From Methanosarcinales archaeon (lineage in GTDB: Archaea > Halobacteriota > Methanosarcinia > Methanosarcinales > Methanosarcinaceae), in assembly GCA_031260345.1 (NCBI GenBank), contig JAIRKA010000037.1, positions 1 through 38,785 on the forward strand: a stretch of 38,785 nt of DNA, written 5' to 3'. Within the stretch, counting starts at the first letter, position 1. Each line of letters opens with the position of its first letter. The notes under the pieces were generated by a model. That model searched no databases. It was not told the origin of the DNA and was given only the letters and a program-made list of their open reading frames with translations. Shown here one piece after another: positions 18,554 to 27,746 of this stretch. The position numbers and the translations under genes are program-made.

Positions 18554-19366
18554 TCATCTGCTGCCGGCAATTTGACTTTTCAATTTTTGATAACAAACGT
18601 CAAATACTTCCTGATGACCGCCGTCTATATCAAAAATTTCAAAATTATACATATCGGCAAATTTGTTTAACACTTCATCCGCATTTTTCGTATAATACAA
18701 ACCCGTTTCCAAGCGGGCGATACGTTTGTAATTAGATGCTTCAAACATGAATCTGTTCATTTCAATATTCTGCTCTAGAGTCATTTTGGTCTGATTACGG
18801 CGGTAATTGAAAAACTCTTCAATGGATGCCGCAAACATCGGCGTGAAAAAAAAGGTGCCGACATCGCTGTATTTCTTAAGCAAAGCCAAATACTGGCGGC
18901 GGCCGCCGAGAGCGGCACCGATGCAGTCATCGACAACTTCACCGTCGGGGTCCCTGAGAATGACAACCGGACAAATGTCTTTGAAATCTTTTTCAACATG
19001 GCCTAAAACGTTGCCGCATAAACCGTAAAGCAGATAAATGCCGTCCACTTTTTTTGCAAGGATTTCCAAATCCGCATAAACCTCTTCCTTCAGCTTTTTT
19101 GGAAAATCATGAAGCGCGAGTTCCAAACACCAAACAATTAAAGAAATGCCCACTTCACCCGAGTCCGTTCTGTCGGATAAATCCGGAACGGAGTGAATCG
19201 TCGGCTGAAGCGAATAAGAAACGCCGACATCATCTAATTTTTGAATTAACCCGTTATGTTCACCGTTTTCAATAATGGTAATATCTTTGATTTCCGGATC
19301 ATTTAAAATCAAATAAATGATTTCATCATGAAACATTTTGCAGGCTAAAAAGCCGATAACTGTCAT
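18554..19366 (-). CDS. DUF1638 family protein (paralogue 2)
   Basis: Tandem paralogue of the 17500-18315 gene, same strand, 238 bases apart, clearly similar along its length (ACKMFHDEIIYLI, YLLYGLCGNVLGHVEKDF, VVDDCIGAALGG, DIDGGHQEVFDVCYQK). ATG 19366 is preferred over the track start 19378 because GGTGA lies 5 nt before it (MTVIGFLACKM), giving 270 residues. Soluble, no membrane segment. The pair looks like a local duplication kept by selection; the gap between them holds no gene and suggests separate promoters. Function unknown. Stop TGA. Confidence 0.82.
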   Translation of the reverse strand: MTVIGFLACKMFHDEIIYLILNDPEIKDITIIENGEHNGLIQKLDDVGVSYSLQPTIHSVPDLSDRTDSGEVGISLIVWCLELALHDFPKKLKEEVYADLEILAKKVDGIYLLYGLCGNVLGHVEKDFKDICPVVILRDPDGEVVDDCIGAALGGRRQYLALLKKYSDVGTFFFTPMFAASIEEFFNYRRNQTKMTLEQNIEMNRFMFEASNYKRIARLETGLYYTKNADEVLNKFADMYNFEIFDIDGGHQEVFDVCYQKLKSQIAGSR

Positions 19367-19512
19367 ATTTTTCACCATTTTTGAAAAATTTCAAACCCGA
19401 TTGATTCTCAATTCAGTACGTGTATATTTCGTTTAAATCAAATAAGCCTTTTGAATTTTCAAATAAACCGAGAATGAAAAATAAGAAAAAAAGTTTTAAA
19501 AATAAATCCGCT

Positions 19513-22500
19513 TTAAGATTTTTTAGAAGCGGCAGCCTTTGCTGTTTTAGAAGTTTTAGAACCCTTTTTTATTTCCGTTTCCGCTTCATACTCCTCTTTT
19601 AACGTTTTTCGCGGCGCTTTTACCGCTTTTTCGATTACCGGCTTTAAATATTGCGCCGTATAACTCTTTTTGCTTTTAATCACTTCCTCAGGCGTTCCCT
19701 TGGCAACAATTTGACCGCCGTCATTTCCGCCTTCAGGACCTAAATCAATGATATAATCAGAACATTTGATGACATCCAAATTATGTTCAATCACAATCAC
19801 CGTATTGCCCATTTCAACAAGGTCGTTCAAAACCGAAATCAGCTTTTTGACATCATGGAAATGAAGACCGGTTGTCGGCTCATCCAGCAAATAAACGGTT
19901 TTTCCCGTCGCTTTCTTGGAAAGCTCGCGCGTCAATTTAATGCGCTGCGCTTCACCGCCTGAAAGCGTCGTTGAGCTTTGGCCGAGCTTAATGTAATCCA
20001 AACCGACGCGCGCTAAAGTATCCAGTTTATCATGAATGTACGGAACCTTTGAAAAATGCACCAAAGCTTCGGCAACCGTCATATTCAGCACTTCCGCAAT
20101 GGATTTGCCGTTATACTTCACTTCAAGCGTCTCTTTGTTGTAGCGCGTGCCTTTACACTCCTCACACTCAACATAAACATCCGGCAGGAAGTTCATTTCA
20201 ATCTTAATCAAACCGTCGCCCTGACATGCTTCACAGCGCCCGCCTTTGACATTAAACGAGAAACGTCCGGCAGCATAGCCGCGCACTTTCGCTTCTTTCG
20301 TTGCGGCATAAATTTCACGGATTTTGTCAAAGATTTTCGTATACGTTGCCGGGTTGGAACGCGGCGTTTTTCCGATCGGATCCTGATCAATCACAATGAC
20401 TTTGTCCACTTTCGCGTCAAATTGAAGAGACGTGTATTCACCCGTTTCCATTTTGGAATGATAAAGAATTTCCATCAATGCCGGATATAAAGTATTATAA
20501 ATCAAAGTGGATTTGCCCGAGCCGGAAACGCCCGTCACGGCCGTCAAAACGCCCATCGGCACATCAACAGACAAATTCTTGAGATTGTGCGCTTTTGCGC
20601 CTTTCAGGCGAATAAATTTATCCGAAGTTCTGCGGACGGACGGAATCGGAATAAAATCGATTCCTGCCAGATACCGTCCCGTCAAAGAGTTCGGATCACA
20701 CATGATTTCATCCGGTGTCCCTGCAAAAACCACATGCCCGCCGGTAACGCCGGCTCCCGGGCCCATGTCAATCACGTAATCGGCATTTAAAATCGTATCT
20801 TCATCATGTTCAACGACAACCAACGTGTTTCCTAAATCACGAAGATGGCGGAGTGTTTCAATCAATCGGTTATTATCGCGCTGATGCAAACCGATGGACG
20901 GCTCATCCAAAACATACAAAACGCCCGTTAAATTCGAACCGATTTGTGTTGCCAGCCGAATGCGCTGCGCTTCACCGCCCGAAAGCGTTCCCGAGTTTCG
21001 AAACAGCGTCAAATAGCCGATGCCGACCTGATCCAAGAAGTGAAGGCGATCCTGAATTTCCTTCAAAATCAAAGAGGCGATTTCCTGCTGCTTTTCCGTC
21101 AGCTTCAAATTATTAAAGAAATCAATCGCATCTGACACGGATAATTTTGTAGCGTCAATAATATGGTGACCGTCAATTTTAACCGATAACGCTTTTTTGT
21201 TTAATCTGTCGCCTTCACATGTCGGGCATTTTGAAACGCGCATGAATTTTTCAAACTCCTGGCGGCGATAATCAGATTCGGTCTGCGAATACAAACGAAT
21301 ACACTGCGGCAGAACGCCTTCCCATTTGTTCGTTGACGTATAACTGAAGTCACCGTTGCTCATTGACATGTTAAATTTAATTTTGTCATCCGAGCCGTAC
21401 ATCAAAGCGTTGTACTGCGCCTCCGTCAAATCTTGAATTGGCGTCAGCGCGGAAAAACCGTAATGCTTGGCAACGGATGCCAAATGCTGCTGGCGGTAGC
21501 CGTCAATATAGTTGCGGTAAACAGCGACAGCGCCGTCTGCGATTGAAAGACTGCGGTCCGGAATAATCAAATTTTCATCAAACTCCATTTTAAAACCGAG
21601 ACCGTTGCACTCGGAACAGGCACCGAACGGGCTGTTGAATGAAAACATACGCGGCTGAAGCTCCTCAAAAGCCAAGCCGCATTCGGGACAAGCCATTTTG
21701 GAGGAATAAGTCACTTCAATAATTTCTTCGGCATTTTCATCCTCTTCAAAAGACGCTTCATCAAGCTCATTTCTCTTTTTGAGCACTTTTTGTGACAAGC
21801 CTCTTGTTCCTTTTTCCTTGCGGTAAGAATTCGGCCGGCCGAAAACATAAACCAGCCCGCCCGACTTTTCCGTTGCACGTTCGCAGGCTTCAACCAAACG
21901 GGAACGCTCATTTTCGTCATCCACGTCAATGCGGTCAATCACAATATCAATATCATGCATTTTGTAACGTTCTAATTCAATTTCTTCATCCGTTCTGTAA
22001 ATTTCGCCATTGACGCGGACGCGTGTAAAACCTTCGGTATTCAAATCATGAATCAGCTGCTGATACGTTCCTTTTTTCCTGCGGATAATCGGCGCAAGAA
22101 TTGTAACCTGTCCTTCAAATTCAGCGAAAACCAAATCCGCAATCTTTTCAGGTGACTGCGATTCGATCTTTAAGTTGTGATCGGGACAATACGGCGTTCC
22201 GACGCGCGCAAAAAGCAAGCGGAAATAGTCATAAATTTCCGTGACCGTCCCGACCGTACTTCTCGGGTTTTTAGAAGTTGTTTTCTGTTCGATTGAAATC
22301 GCCGGCGATAAGCCTTCAATGCTGTCAACATCGGGTTTGTCCATAATGCCCAAAAACTGGCGGGCGTAGGAAGACAAAGATTCAACATAGCGGCGCTGCC
22401 CTTCCGCATAAATCGTATCAAAAGCCAATGTTGATTTGCCGGAGCCTGAAACGCCAGTAATAACGGTAAGTTGGTTTTTAGGAATAGTGACGGAGATGTT

Positions 22501-22545
22501 TTTGAGATTGTGCTCTCTGGCACCTTTAATAATAAGTTTGTTCAT
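19513..22545 (-). CDS. uvrA: Excinuclease ABC subunit A
   Basis: DNA damage sensor of nucleotide excision repair, a dimeric ABC ATPase with zinc modules. The 1010 residues contain two Walker A loops ([14 protein letters not shown] near residue 35; [14 protein letters not shown] near 655), two ABC signatures ([12 protein letters not shown] and [12 protein letters not shown]) and the zinc cysteines CPECGLAF...CSEC and CEACQGDG...CEEC. The core ends near residue 945; a tail of about 60 residues rich in Lys, Ala, Ser and Thr ([15 protein letters not shown]) exceeds the usual 940-residue length. uvrB and uvrC are not in the window. In archaea the UvrABC system is generally taken to be of bacterial origin. 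Stop TAA. Confidence 0.97.
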   Translation of the reverse strand: MNKLIIKGAREHNLKNISVTIPKNQLTVITGVSGSGKSTLAFDTIYAEGQRRYVESLSSYARQFLGIMDKPDVDSIEGLSPAISIEQKTTSKNPRSTVGTVTEIYDYFRLLFARVGTPYCPDHNLKIESQSPEKIADLVFAEFEGQVTILAPIIRRKKGTYQQLIHDLNTEGFTRVRVNGEIYRTDEEIELERYKMHDIDIVIDRIDVDDENERSRLVEACERATEKSGGLVYVFGRPNSYRKEKGTRGLSQKVLKKRNELDEASFEEDENAEEIIEVTYSSKMACPECGLAFEELQPRMFSFNSPFGACSECNGLGFKMEFDENLIIPDRSLSIADGAVAVYRNYIDGYRQQHLASVAKHYGFSALTPIQDLTEAQYNALMYGSDDKIKFNMSMSNGDFSYTSTNKWEGVLPQCIRLYSQTESDYRRQEFEKFMRVSKCPTCEGDRLNKKALSVKIDGHHIIDATKLSVSDAIDFFNNLKLTEKQQEIASLILKEIQDRLHFLDQVGIGYLTLFRNSGTLSGGEAQRIRLATQIGSNLTGVLYVLDEPSIGLHQRDNNRLIETLRHLRDLGNTLVVVEHDEDTILNADYVIDMGPGAGVTGGHVVFAGTPDEIMCDPNSLTGRYLAGIDFIPIPSVRRTSDKFIRLKGAKAHNLKNLSVDVPMGVLTAVTGVSGSGKSTLIYNTLYPALMEILYHSKMETGEYTSLQFDAKVDKVIVIDQDPIGKTPRSNPATYTKIFDKIREIYAATKEAKVRGYAAGRFSFNVKGGRCEACQGDGLIKIEMNFLPDVYVECEECKGTRYNKETLEVKYNGKSIAEVLNMTVAEALVHFSKVPYIHDKLDTLARVGLDYIKLGQSSTTLSGGEAQRIKLTRELSKKATGKTVYLLDEPTTGLHFHDVKKLISVLNDLVEMGNTVIVIEHNLDVIKCSDYIIDLGPEGGNDGGQIVAKGTPEEVIKSKKSYTAQYLKPVIEKAVKAPRKTLKEEYEAETEIKKGSKTSKTAKAAASKKS

Positions 22546-22768
22546 AGTATAATCCTGGTATGTTTTTTGAAAAGCAATTTTTGTTTTGTATAAGCCTTTA
22601 AAGATTTATTTTCCGATATTTTCCAATATACTGTTCTGACCTGTGATTAGAATAAAAACTTACTTATTGTGCGGTGAAAGTAATACAAAATTCGATTTGT
22701 AAAGCTTATCAATTATCAATATACATTAACCGATAGCAATAAATCTAAATAGATAAATAGTATATTTA

Positions 22769-22880
22769 TTAACGTTTATATGATTGTTAACTTTTATAGG
22801 GTTGCTAACTCTTATATGATTGGCTAACGCTCATATAACCATTAACTTCTATTATGTGAGGGTTAACTCTTATATGATTC
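22769..22880 (+). repeat. Six degenerate tandem repeats, 18-21 bp, consensus YTAACTCTTATATGATTG
   Basis: Consecutive units begin at 22769, 22787, 22805, 22824, 22842 and 22863, each starting YTAAC followed by KYTYATATGATTG with variation (for example TTAACGTTTATATGATTG, CTAACTCTTATATGATTGG, TTAACTCTTATATGATTC). The spacing of about two helical turns puts all units on one DNA face, as expected for a protein-binding array. Confidence 0.7.
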
Positions 22881-22924
22881 AATTATGAAAACTCAAATAA
22901 TAAGAAGTATGAAATAATCTGAAA

Positions 22925-22935
22925 TTTATATATAC
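22925..22935 (+). promoter_or_regulatory. Probable TATA box of the 4-TM protein gene
   Basis: TTTATATATAC lies about 45 bases beyond the repeat array and about 120 bases before the start codon at 23051, implying a 5' leader of roughly 90 nt. Confidence 0.4.
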
Positions 22936-23050
22936 TTGAATATCAAATATATGTTTGAGCGTAGTTTTATTCTGATAATTATAAAAGATTATTAGAATGA
23001 AACGGTTATTATAATTATTAGCAGTTAAAAACTGAAAATGAGGTTAAAAT

Positions 23051-23482
23051 ATGATGAAAACAGTTCAAAGAAAAATCACAGCGGCCTACTCAGTATGGCT
23101 TTTTGCAGTGTTTCTCTTGATGGTCTTATATTTAATACTTTCAGGCAACATTTTCTACACATATGCAGATGCGCTGCCCTGGATTGTAGCATACATTGTC
23201 CTTGCCGTTCTCGGCAACATCGCCATGCTGGTCGCAATGTACAAATATTTGATACCGGACAAAAAAAGTTTGCAATACGTCGCTATATATGAAGTCATTT
23301 TCGTTATCGTTGTGATTTTGTCATTCTTGATCATTTACATGCAGTGGCTCCCCTCCGGCGGTATCGGCAATGTCAACTTTGAAACGCTTTTGAACGCGGT
23401 CTTGCCGTTCATGTTCATCTTGTTGATTTTGGATGAATTCATTTTATCCAAAGCGCTTCGTATGATGTGTCTCAGAGGCTAA
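23051..23482 (+). CDS. Hypothetical membrane protein with four TM segments
   Basis: 143 residues with four hydrophobic stretches: about 11-32 (AAYSVWLFAVFLLMVLYLIL), 42-65 (ALPWIVAYIVLAVLGNIAMLVAM), 77-97 (VAIYEVIFVIVVILSFLIIY) and 112-130 (LLNAVLPFMFILLILDEFIL). Short basic ends (KTVQRK, RMMCLRG). No known family recognised. GAGGT sits 6 nt upstream of ATG 23051; ATG 23054 is a possible alternative. A hairpin terminator follows, so it is probably a single-gene transcript. The repeat array upstream makes it a candidate for specific regulation. Stop TAA. Confidence 0.75.
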   Translation: MMKTVQRKITAAYSVWLFAVFLLMVLYLILSGNIFYTYADALPWIVAYIVLAVLGNIAMLVAMYKYLIPDKKSLQYVAIYEVIFVIVVILSFLIIYMQWLPSGGIGNVNFETLLNAVLPFMFILLILDEFILSKALRMMCLRG

Positions 23483-23520
23483 ACATCTCTCAAATCATTA
23501 AAAATAATTTAAATAGAAAA

Positions 23521-23546
23521 GATCGGCATTGCCGGTCTTTTTTTTT
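23521..23546 (+). terminator. Intrinsic terminator after the 4-TM protein gene
   Basis: GATCGGC and GCCGGTC form a 7-bp stem (one G-T pair) with an ATT loop, followed by nine T residues. Confidence 0.8.
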
Positions 23547-23562
23547 GGGTTTTTGGTTGTTT

Positions 23563-23583
23563 GGTCGGCCCGAAGGGGCGACC
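23563..23583. repeat. Dispersed hairpin element, copy B (GGTCGGCCC-GAA-GGGGCGACC)
   Basis: Same layout as copies A and C: 5-bp outer stem, G-G mismatch, 3-bp inner stem, GAA loop. The outer stem is GGTCG/CGACC here against GACCG/CGGTC in the other copies, a paired change. A second partial half (GGTCGGCCAATCAT) occurs at about 23599-23612. Confidence 0.75.
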
Positions 23584-23731
23584 AATCATTAGAGCTTTGG
23601 TCGGCCAATCATCAAAAAACTCCAAAGACCTTTATTTTTCTTTATTGCTGTGTCATTTCTTCATTGCATTACTATTCATTATCAAATCAGCAACTTTTAA
23701 ATATGAATCCCCATATTTTCGAGCAGAGACT

Positions 23732-24865
23732 ATGGTTAATTTTTTTATCACGCTGACGATGGCCTGTGATTTGGAATGCCGTTATTGTTACGGCGAAGTT
23801 TGCGATTGTTTTGATGATTTTGATGACGGCATCACCGTTGATTATGATGTTCCCGAAACGGTCCGTTACGAAACGTCAGCGCTCAGAGATTTTATTGCGA
23901 AAGACAAAGATGCGGTTGTTATTTTTTACGGCGGCGAACCGCTTCTTGAGATGGGAAAAATGAAAGAAATGATGGACGCGCTGCCGGCCAAAACATTTCT
24001 GCTGCACACGAACGCAACATTGCTTGACCAAGTTCCTGCCGAATATGTGCAGCGTTTGCATACAATCTCCATTTCCATTGATGGAAACCGTGAGCTGACG
24101 GATTATTATCGCGGCAGCGGCGTTTATGATAAGATTGCAAAAAACGCGAAAATCGCGCGCGAAAAAGGTTTTACCGGAGAAATGATTGCCCGCATGACAG
24201 TTCAGGAAGAAACCGACATTTATGAAAGCGTCATGCATCTTTTTGAAAATCCCGACTTTTGCTTTGACAGTGTTCACTGGCAGCTGAATGCTCTTTTTTG
24301 GAGAAATGACTACCAAAAAAGGCGTGAAAGCTTTTCGAAATGGGTGAATGAAAATTACAACCCCGGAATTCAAAAACTGGCTGATCTCTGGGTTTCAAAA
24401 ATGGAGACGGAAAGGCTGGTTTTAAACATGTATCCGTTTGTCGGTATCATGAATTCACTGCTCTGCGGCGAAAAAACGCATTTACGCTGCGGCGCCGCTT
24501 GGACAGAATACAATGTTCAGACAGACGGAAAGCTGTCCCCCTGTCCTGTTATGAGCGGTATGAGCGATTATTATGCCGGCGACATTTACAGCGGCCGGCC
24601 GGATCAGCTTCGGGTGATTCATGTGTCAGGCGAATGTTTGAAATGCGACATTTTGGAAATTTGCGGCGGCCGCTGCCTTTACGCGAACGCTACAATGAAA
24701 TGGGGCGTTCAAGGTTTTCATGAAGTTTGCCGAACGGTTCGTTTTTTAATTCAGACGCTCAAAGAAAAGAAACCCGAAATTGAAAAACTGATTCAGGAAG
24801 GAAAAATCAATTTGGAAGACTTTAAGCAAAAAATCGAATACAACAGCTGTGAAATAATTCCTTAA
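23732..24865 (+). CDS. Putative peptide-modifying radical SAM enzyme with SPASM-like C-terminal cysteines
   Basis: The track start at 23561 reads through the hairpin repeat and is not credible; ATG 23732 (MVNFFITLTMACDLECRYCYGE) gives 377 residues. The radical SAM cluster motif CDLECRYC lies at residues 12-19, followed by the GGEPLL strand. The C-terminal third has many cysteines (LRCGAAW, LSPCPVMS, CLKCDILEICGGRCLYAN, EVCRTV), the SPASM-type arrangement for extra iron-sulfur clusters. This matches, from memory, archaeal peptide-modifying radical SAM families (AF1577/Mhun_1560 types). No good Shine-Dalgarno is visible; a TATA-like TTTTAAATATG at about 23696-23705 sits about 30 bases upstream, suggesting a leaderless mRNA. 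No precursor peptide gene is obvious nearby. Stop TAA. Confidence 0.85.
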   Translation: MVNFFITLTMACDLECRYCYGEVCDCFDDFDDGITVDYDVPETVRYETSALRDFIAKDKDAVVIFYGGEPLLEMGKMKEMMDALPAKTFLLHTNATLLDQVPAEYVQRLHTISISIDGNRELTDYYRGSGVYDKIAKNAKIAREKGFTGEMIARMTVQEETDIYESVMHLFENPDFCFDSVHWQLNALFWRNDYQKRRESFSKWVNENYNPGIQKLADLWVSKMETERLVLNMYPFVGIMNSLLCGEKTHLRCGAAWTEYNVQTDGKLSPCPVMSGMSDYYAGDIYSGRPDQLRVIHVSGECLKCDILEICGGRCLYANATMKWGVQGFHEVCRTVRFLIQTLKEKKPEIEKLIQEGKINLEDFKQKIEYNSCEIIP

Positions 24866-25225
24866 TGCTTCGTCGTTGATTGAAGGGGGCGGTGTTTGCA
24901 ACGCGCGCGAGCTGCATCATTTTTCATTTTGTTTTTCAGCCCGAACATCGTTTTTCTTTCATTTTGTTTTTCAAATGGCTCTTCGATGCTGTCTTCGGAT
25001 CCGCGCATTCAAAAATCTCTTAACTGCAATCTGATTTGCAGTTTAATAAATATATAAATAGATTTCTGACCTATTTCCTTGTATACCTTCAATGACGCCG
25101 CATTGACAAATTGATTTTTCACTTCGACGACATTGATTCGATCTTTAAATTATTCAAATACATTCAATTACCATTCAATCAAATATATCCGATTCAAATA
25201 CGATCTGAGTTTAGAAGGATTCATT
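24866..25225. other. Intergenic region upstream of the beta-propeller lipoprotein
   Basis: 360 bases. It contains a GC-rich dispersed element copy (about 24898-24917), an 8-bp inverted repeat beside a TATA box (25022-25060) and an AT-rich leader with a twice-repeated ATTCAAATACRAT (about 25154 and 25192). No gene seen. Confidence 0.6.
25022..25060 (+). promoter_or_regulatory. Promoter with operator-like palindrome for the beta-propeller lipoprotein
   Basis: AACTGCAA-TCTGAT-TTGCAGTT is a perfect 8-bp inverted repeat directly upstream of a strong TATA box (AAATATATAAATA, 25048-25060). A dimeric regulator bound there would cover the BRE/TATA edge. The predicted leader is about 140 nt. Confidence 0.55.
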
Positions 25226-27328
25226 ATGAAATACAAAATGCATACCCTTTTGGTTTTATGTTTTGTCATTGCCGGCGCAGTGTTTGCCGGCGGCTGTTTA
25301 TCGGCCGACAAAGACAATGATTTAAATAATGTCGGCATGACATCATTTAAGTCTGAAAGAGAACTGCGAAACTTCATTGAAAGCGGCGGCTCTTCAAGTT
25401 CCGGATCTGCTGCCTCATGGAGATCCGGCAGCGCAGCCACACCTCCCGCCGCTCCTGCGCCTGAAGCTTCTGAAATGTCAGCTATGACTGTAAATGACGC
25501 TGCATCTCCTTCCGGCGGCGGCAGCACATATTCTCAAACCAACGTCCAAATCGCAGGCGTTGACGAAGCCGATATTGTTAAAACGGACGGCAGAATTATC
25601 TATTACACGCCGAATCTGTTTTATCCGACAAACGTAACGCTTCAAGATGATGGTAGATTTCCGTTCTACTCTTTTGACACTTACCGCATGACGCTTATCA
25701 TTGACGCGTTTCCGGCCGCAACCGCTTCCATCATATCAAACATTACAGATACGGGCGGCAGTCTTTATTTGGCCGATGATCTTTTAATTACAATTTCATC
25801 CAATTTCAGAGACAGCAGAATTATCGCTTACGACATTTCCGACCCGGCATCACCGAAAATCGCATGGGAGCAGGAATATGAAGGCTTCTATGTTGACTCT
25901 CGCTTGATTGACGGTAAATTGTATTTCGTTGCAAGCGAATTCGGTTTCGCCGCTTTCCCGCGGATGTACATGGGCAACGCATTGGTCTACTCCGATTTCT
26001 ACTACTCGTACGGCCCGGACCTCATCAGACCCAACGCTGAAGTCACTTATTATGTCACAAAATTGGATGTTCAAACGGGAGATGCCGACAAAACAGTCGC
26101 TCTCATTAGTTCCTCCTGGACGATTGTGTTCGTCTCCGGCGACAACTTGTATCTGACCAACTATTATTACCCCGACACGCAGATTATGTTTTTGAATTTC
26201 GTTGAATCAAACGGTTCAAACTACCTGCCTTCCGACACGATGAGACACATCAGAGAAGTGATGGGATACAACCTCAGCAACCGCATTAAACACATGGCAA
26301 TTTCCGAAGCTGTCTGGGATTATGCGAATGGACTGACAAACGACGAGCAGACAAGATTCTACGAATCATTCTATCGTGATTACAGCGCCTACGAATCCGC
26401 TTTAATCCTTGAAGCCGAAAAGACAACGATTACAAGAATTAATTTGGAAACCTTTGAGGTTGTTTCAGGTGTCGTTCCGGGCAGAATTAACGGTAAATTC
26501 GCGATGGATGAAAGCAACGGCTACTTGCGCGTCATCTCAACCGTCGGCGACCGTTTCAGAACCGAAGAAAGCACACTTCGCTCCATGGTCAGCATTTTGG
26601 ACGCGGAAATGAAAACCGTCGGAACGCTTGACAATATCGCAGCCGACAAATGGATCCAAACGACGCGTTATGTGGGCGACACGCTTTATTTGATGACGAC
26701 CACCACCGAAAATGACCCGTTCATTCTGATTGACTTGAGCGACCCGGAAAACCCGTCCGTTCTCGGCGAAATGAAGCTGCAGGGCACGTACAGCTATATC
26801 TATCCGATCAGTGACACGCTGCTTGTCGGCTTCGGCTACTCGGGCGACTGGAGAGACTGGCGCACAAAGCTTGCTCTCTACGACGTCTCTAACCCGAACC
26901 GTCCTGTCGAATTGGATGTCTTCTATTTCAACGCCGATGAATATGTCAACGTTCACGACTATCACGGTTTTACATGGAACGCCGCCAGAAATTTGATGGT
27001 TGTTTCCGGAGCCGATACGGCCTATGTCTTTGAAATCAAAGACGGTCAAATCAACCTGATGAAAGAAGATGTTCACAGAAACGGGTGGGTTGTCCGCTCT
27101 GCCTATATCGATGATTACCTCTATGTCTTCTCGGACAGGTGGATTCACATCTACAACATGAACAGCTGGCAACGTGTGAACACGATTTTAATCGAACAGC
27201 CGGTTTACCCTGACATCGGATTGATTTATCCGGAACGTGACAGATCGGTTTATAGATCATACGTACCTGCATCAACTGTATCCACATCAGTTTCTCCGAC
27301 AGTGGTTTCAGCCGTTCAGACCGTTTAA
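25226..27328 (+). CDS. Secreted beta-propeller domain lipoprotein
   Basis: ATG 25226 is preferred over the track start 25133: AAGGA lies 6 nt upstream and the protein then begins with a signal peptide (MKYKMHTLLVLCFVIAGAVFAGGC) ending in a lipobox-like AGGC, so Cys24 is probably lipidated. About 700 residues remain. A Ser/Gly/Ala/Pro-rich linker (about 55-100) precedes the conserved entry of the archaeal secreted beta-propeller family (VQIAGVDEADIVKTDGRIIYY), followed by repeated blade-like segments (IDLSDPENPSVLGEMKLQG, LYDVSNPNRPVELD, RNLMVVSGADTAYVFEI). Located on the outer face of the membrane; ligand unknown. Ends with a Ser/Thr/Val-rich tail. A terminator follows. Stop TAA. Confidence 0.88.
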   Translation: MKYKMHTLLVLCFVIAGAVFAGGCLSADKDNDLNNVGMTSFKSERELRNFIESGGSSSSGSAASWRSGSAATPPAAPAPEASEMSAMTVNDAASPSGGGSTYSQTNVQIAGVDEADIVKTDGRIIYYTPNLFYPTNVTLQDDGRFPFYSFDTYRMTLIIDAFPAATASIISNITDTGGSLYLADDLLITISSNFRDSRIIAYDISDPASPKIAWEQEYEGFYVDSRLIDGKLYFVASEFGFAAFPRMYMGNALVYSDFYYSYGPDLIRPNAEVTYYVTKLDVQTGDADKTVALISSSWTIVFVSGDNLYLTNYYYPDTQIMFLNFVESNGSNYLPSDTMRHIREVMGYNLSNRIKHMAISEAVWDYANGLTNDEQTRFYESFYRDYSAYESALILEAEKTTITRINLETFEVVSGVVPGRINGKFAMDESNGYLRVISTVGDRFRTEESTLRSMVSILDAEMKTVGTLDNIAADKWIQTTRYVGDTLYLMTTTTENDPFILIDLSDPENPSVLGEMKLQGTYSYIYPISDTLLVGFGYSGDWRDWRTKLALYDVSNPNRPVELDVFYFNADEYVNVHDYHGFTWNAARNLMVVSGADTAYVFEIKDGQINLMKEDVHRNGWVVRSAYIDDYLYVFSDRWIHIYNMNSWQRVNTILIEQPVYPDIGLIYPERDRSVYRSYVPASTVSTSVSPTVVSAVQTV

Positions 27329-27746
27329 AAGATATAAATTAAAATAAGTTCAAAAACAAGTGAAGTCGATTTAATTCGGCTTCCTTTCTCGTTTTCTTTT
27401 TATTTACCCAATTCCATCATTTTTCTATTGTTAAAATCGCATCCCTGAATTCGATGTTGAATTATAAAAACAAAGAGCAGGCTTAATAATGGAGTGAAAA
27501 GTGAAGCGGCTCGCGCGCCGGGGCGCTGCGGCAGCAACTCAAAAACAGCAGCTCATTGCGTGAAGTTTCATACAAATTTTTGGGTTTAACTGAAACATCG
27601 TCTTTCATTTTAATTTTCAGAAAAATGGAACGCCGTCTTTTCCCCCAATCTGCTTTTAGATTTAGAGTTTTAGCGGCGTTCGGGTTTAACAATTTATGAA
27701 AATTGGATGTTTGGTTTTGTTTGAATAATATCGATATGTCAATACT
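27329..27746. other. Convergent intergenic region between the lipoprotein gene and pmbA
   Basis: 418 bases. It holds a clear terminator (27362-27400) and a GC-rich dispersed element copy (27505-27531, inverted). The 69-codon minus ORF at 27483-27692 has no recognisable sequence and overlaps the repeat, so it is not called. Confidence 0.6.
27362..27400 (+). terminator. Intrinsic terminator of the beta-propeller lipoprotein gene
   Basis: GAAGTCGA and TCGGCTTC form an 8-bp stem (one G-T pair) around TTTAAT, followed by a T-rich stretch (CTTTCTCGTTTTCTTTTTATTT). Confidence 0.75.

Larger units (their letters stand above)
22546..23050. other. Intergenic region between uvrA and the 4-TM protein gene
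   Basis: 505 very AT-rich bases between divergent genes. It holds the array of about six 18-21 bp repeats (22769-22880) and a TATA-like TTTATATATAC at 22925-22935. No coding sequence with a plausible start was found. Confidence 0.6.

Noticed and set aside
22769-22880. Repeat array as a CRISPR or replication origin
   Set aside because: Units are contiguous and degenerate without spacers, and there is no cas, cdc6 or other replication gene nearby.
23561-23731. N-terminal 57 residues of the radical SAM ORF
   Set aside because: They translate the dispersed hairpin repeat; homologous enzymes begin just before the CxxxCxxC motif.
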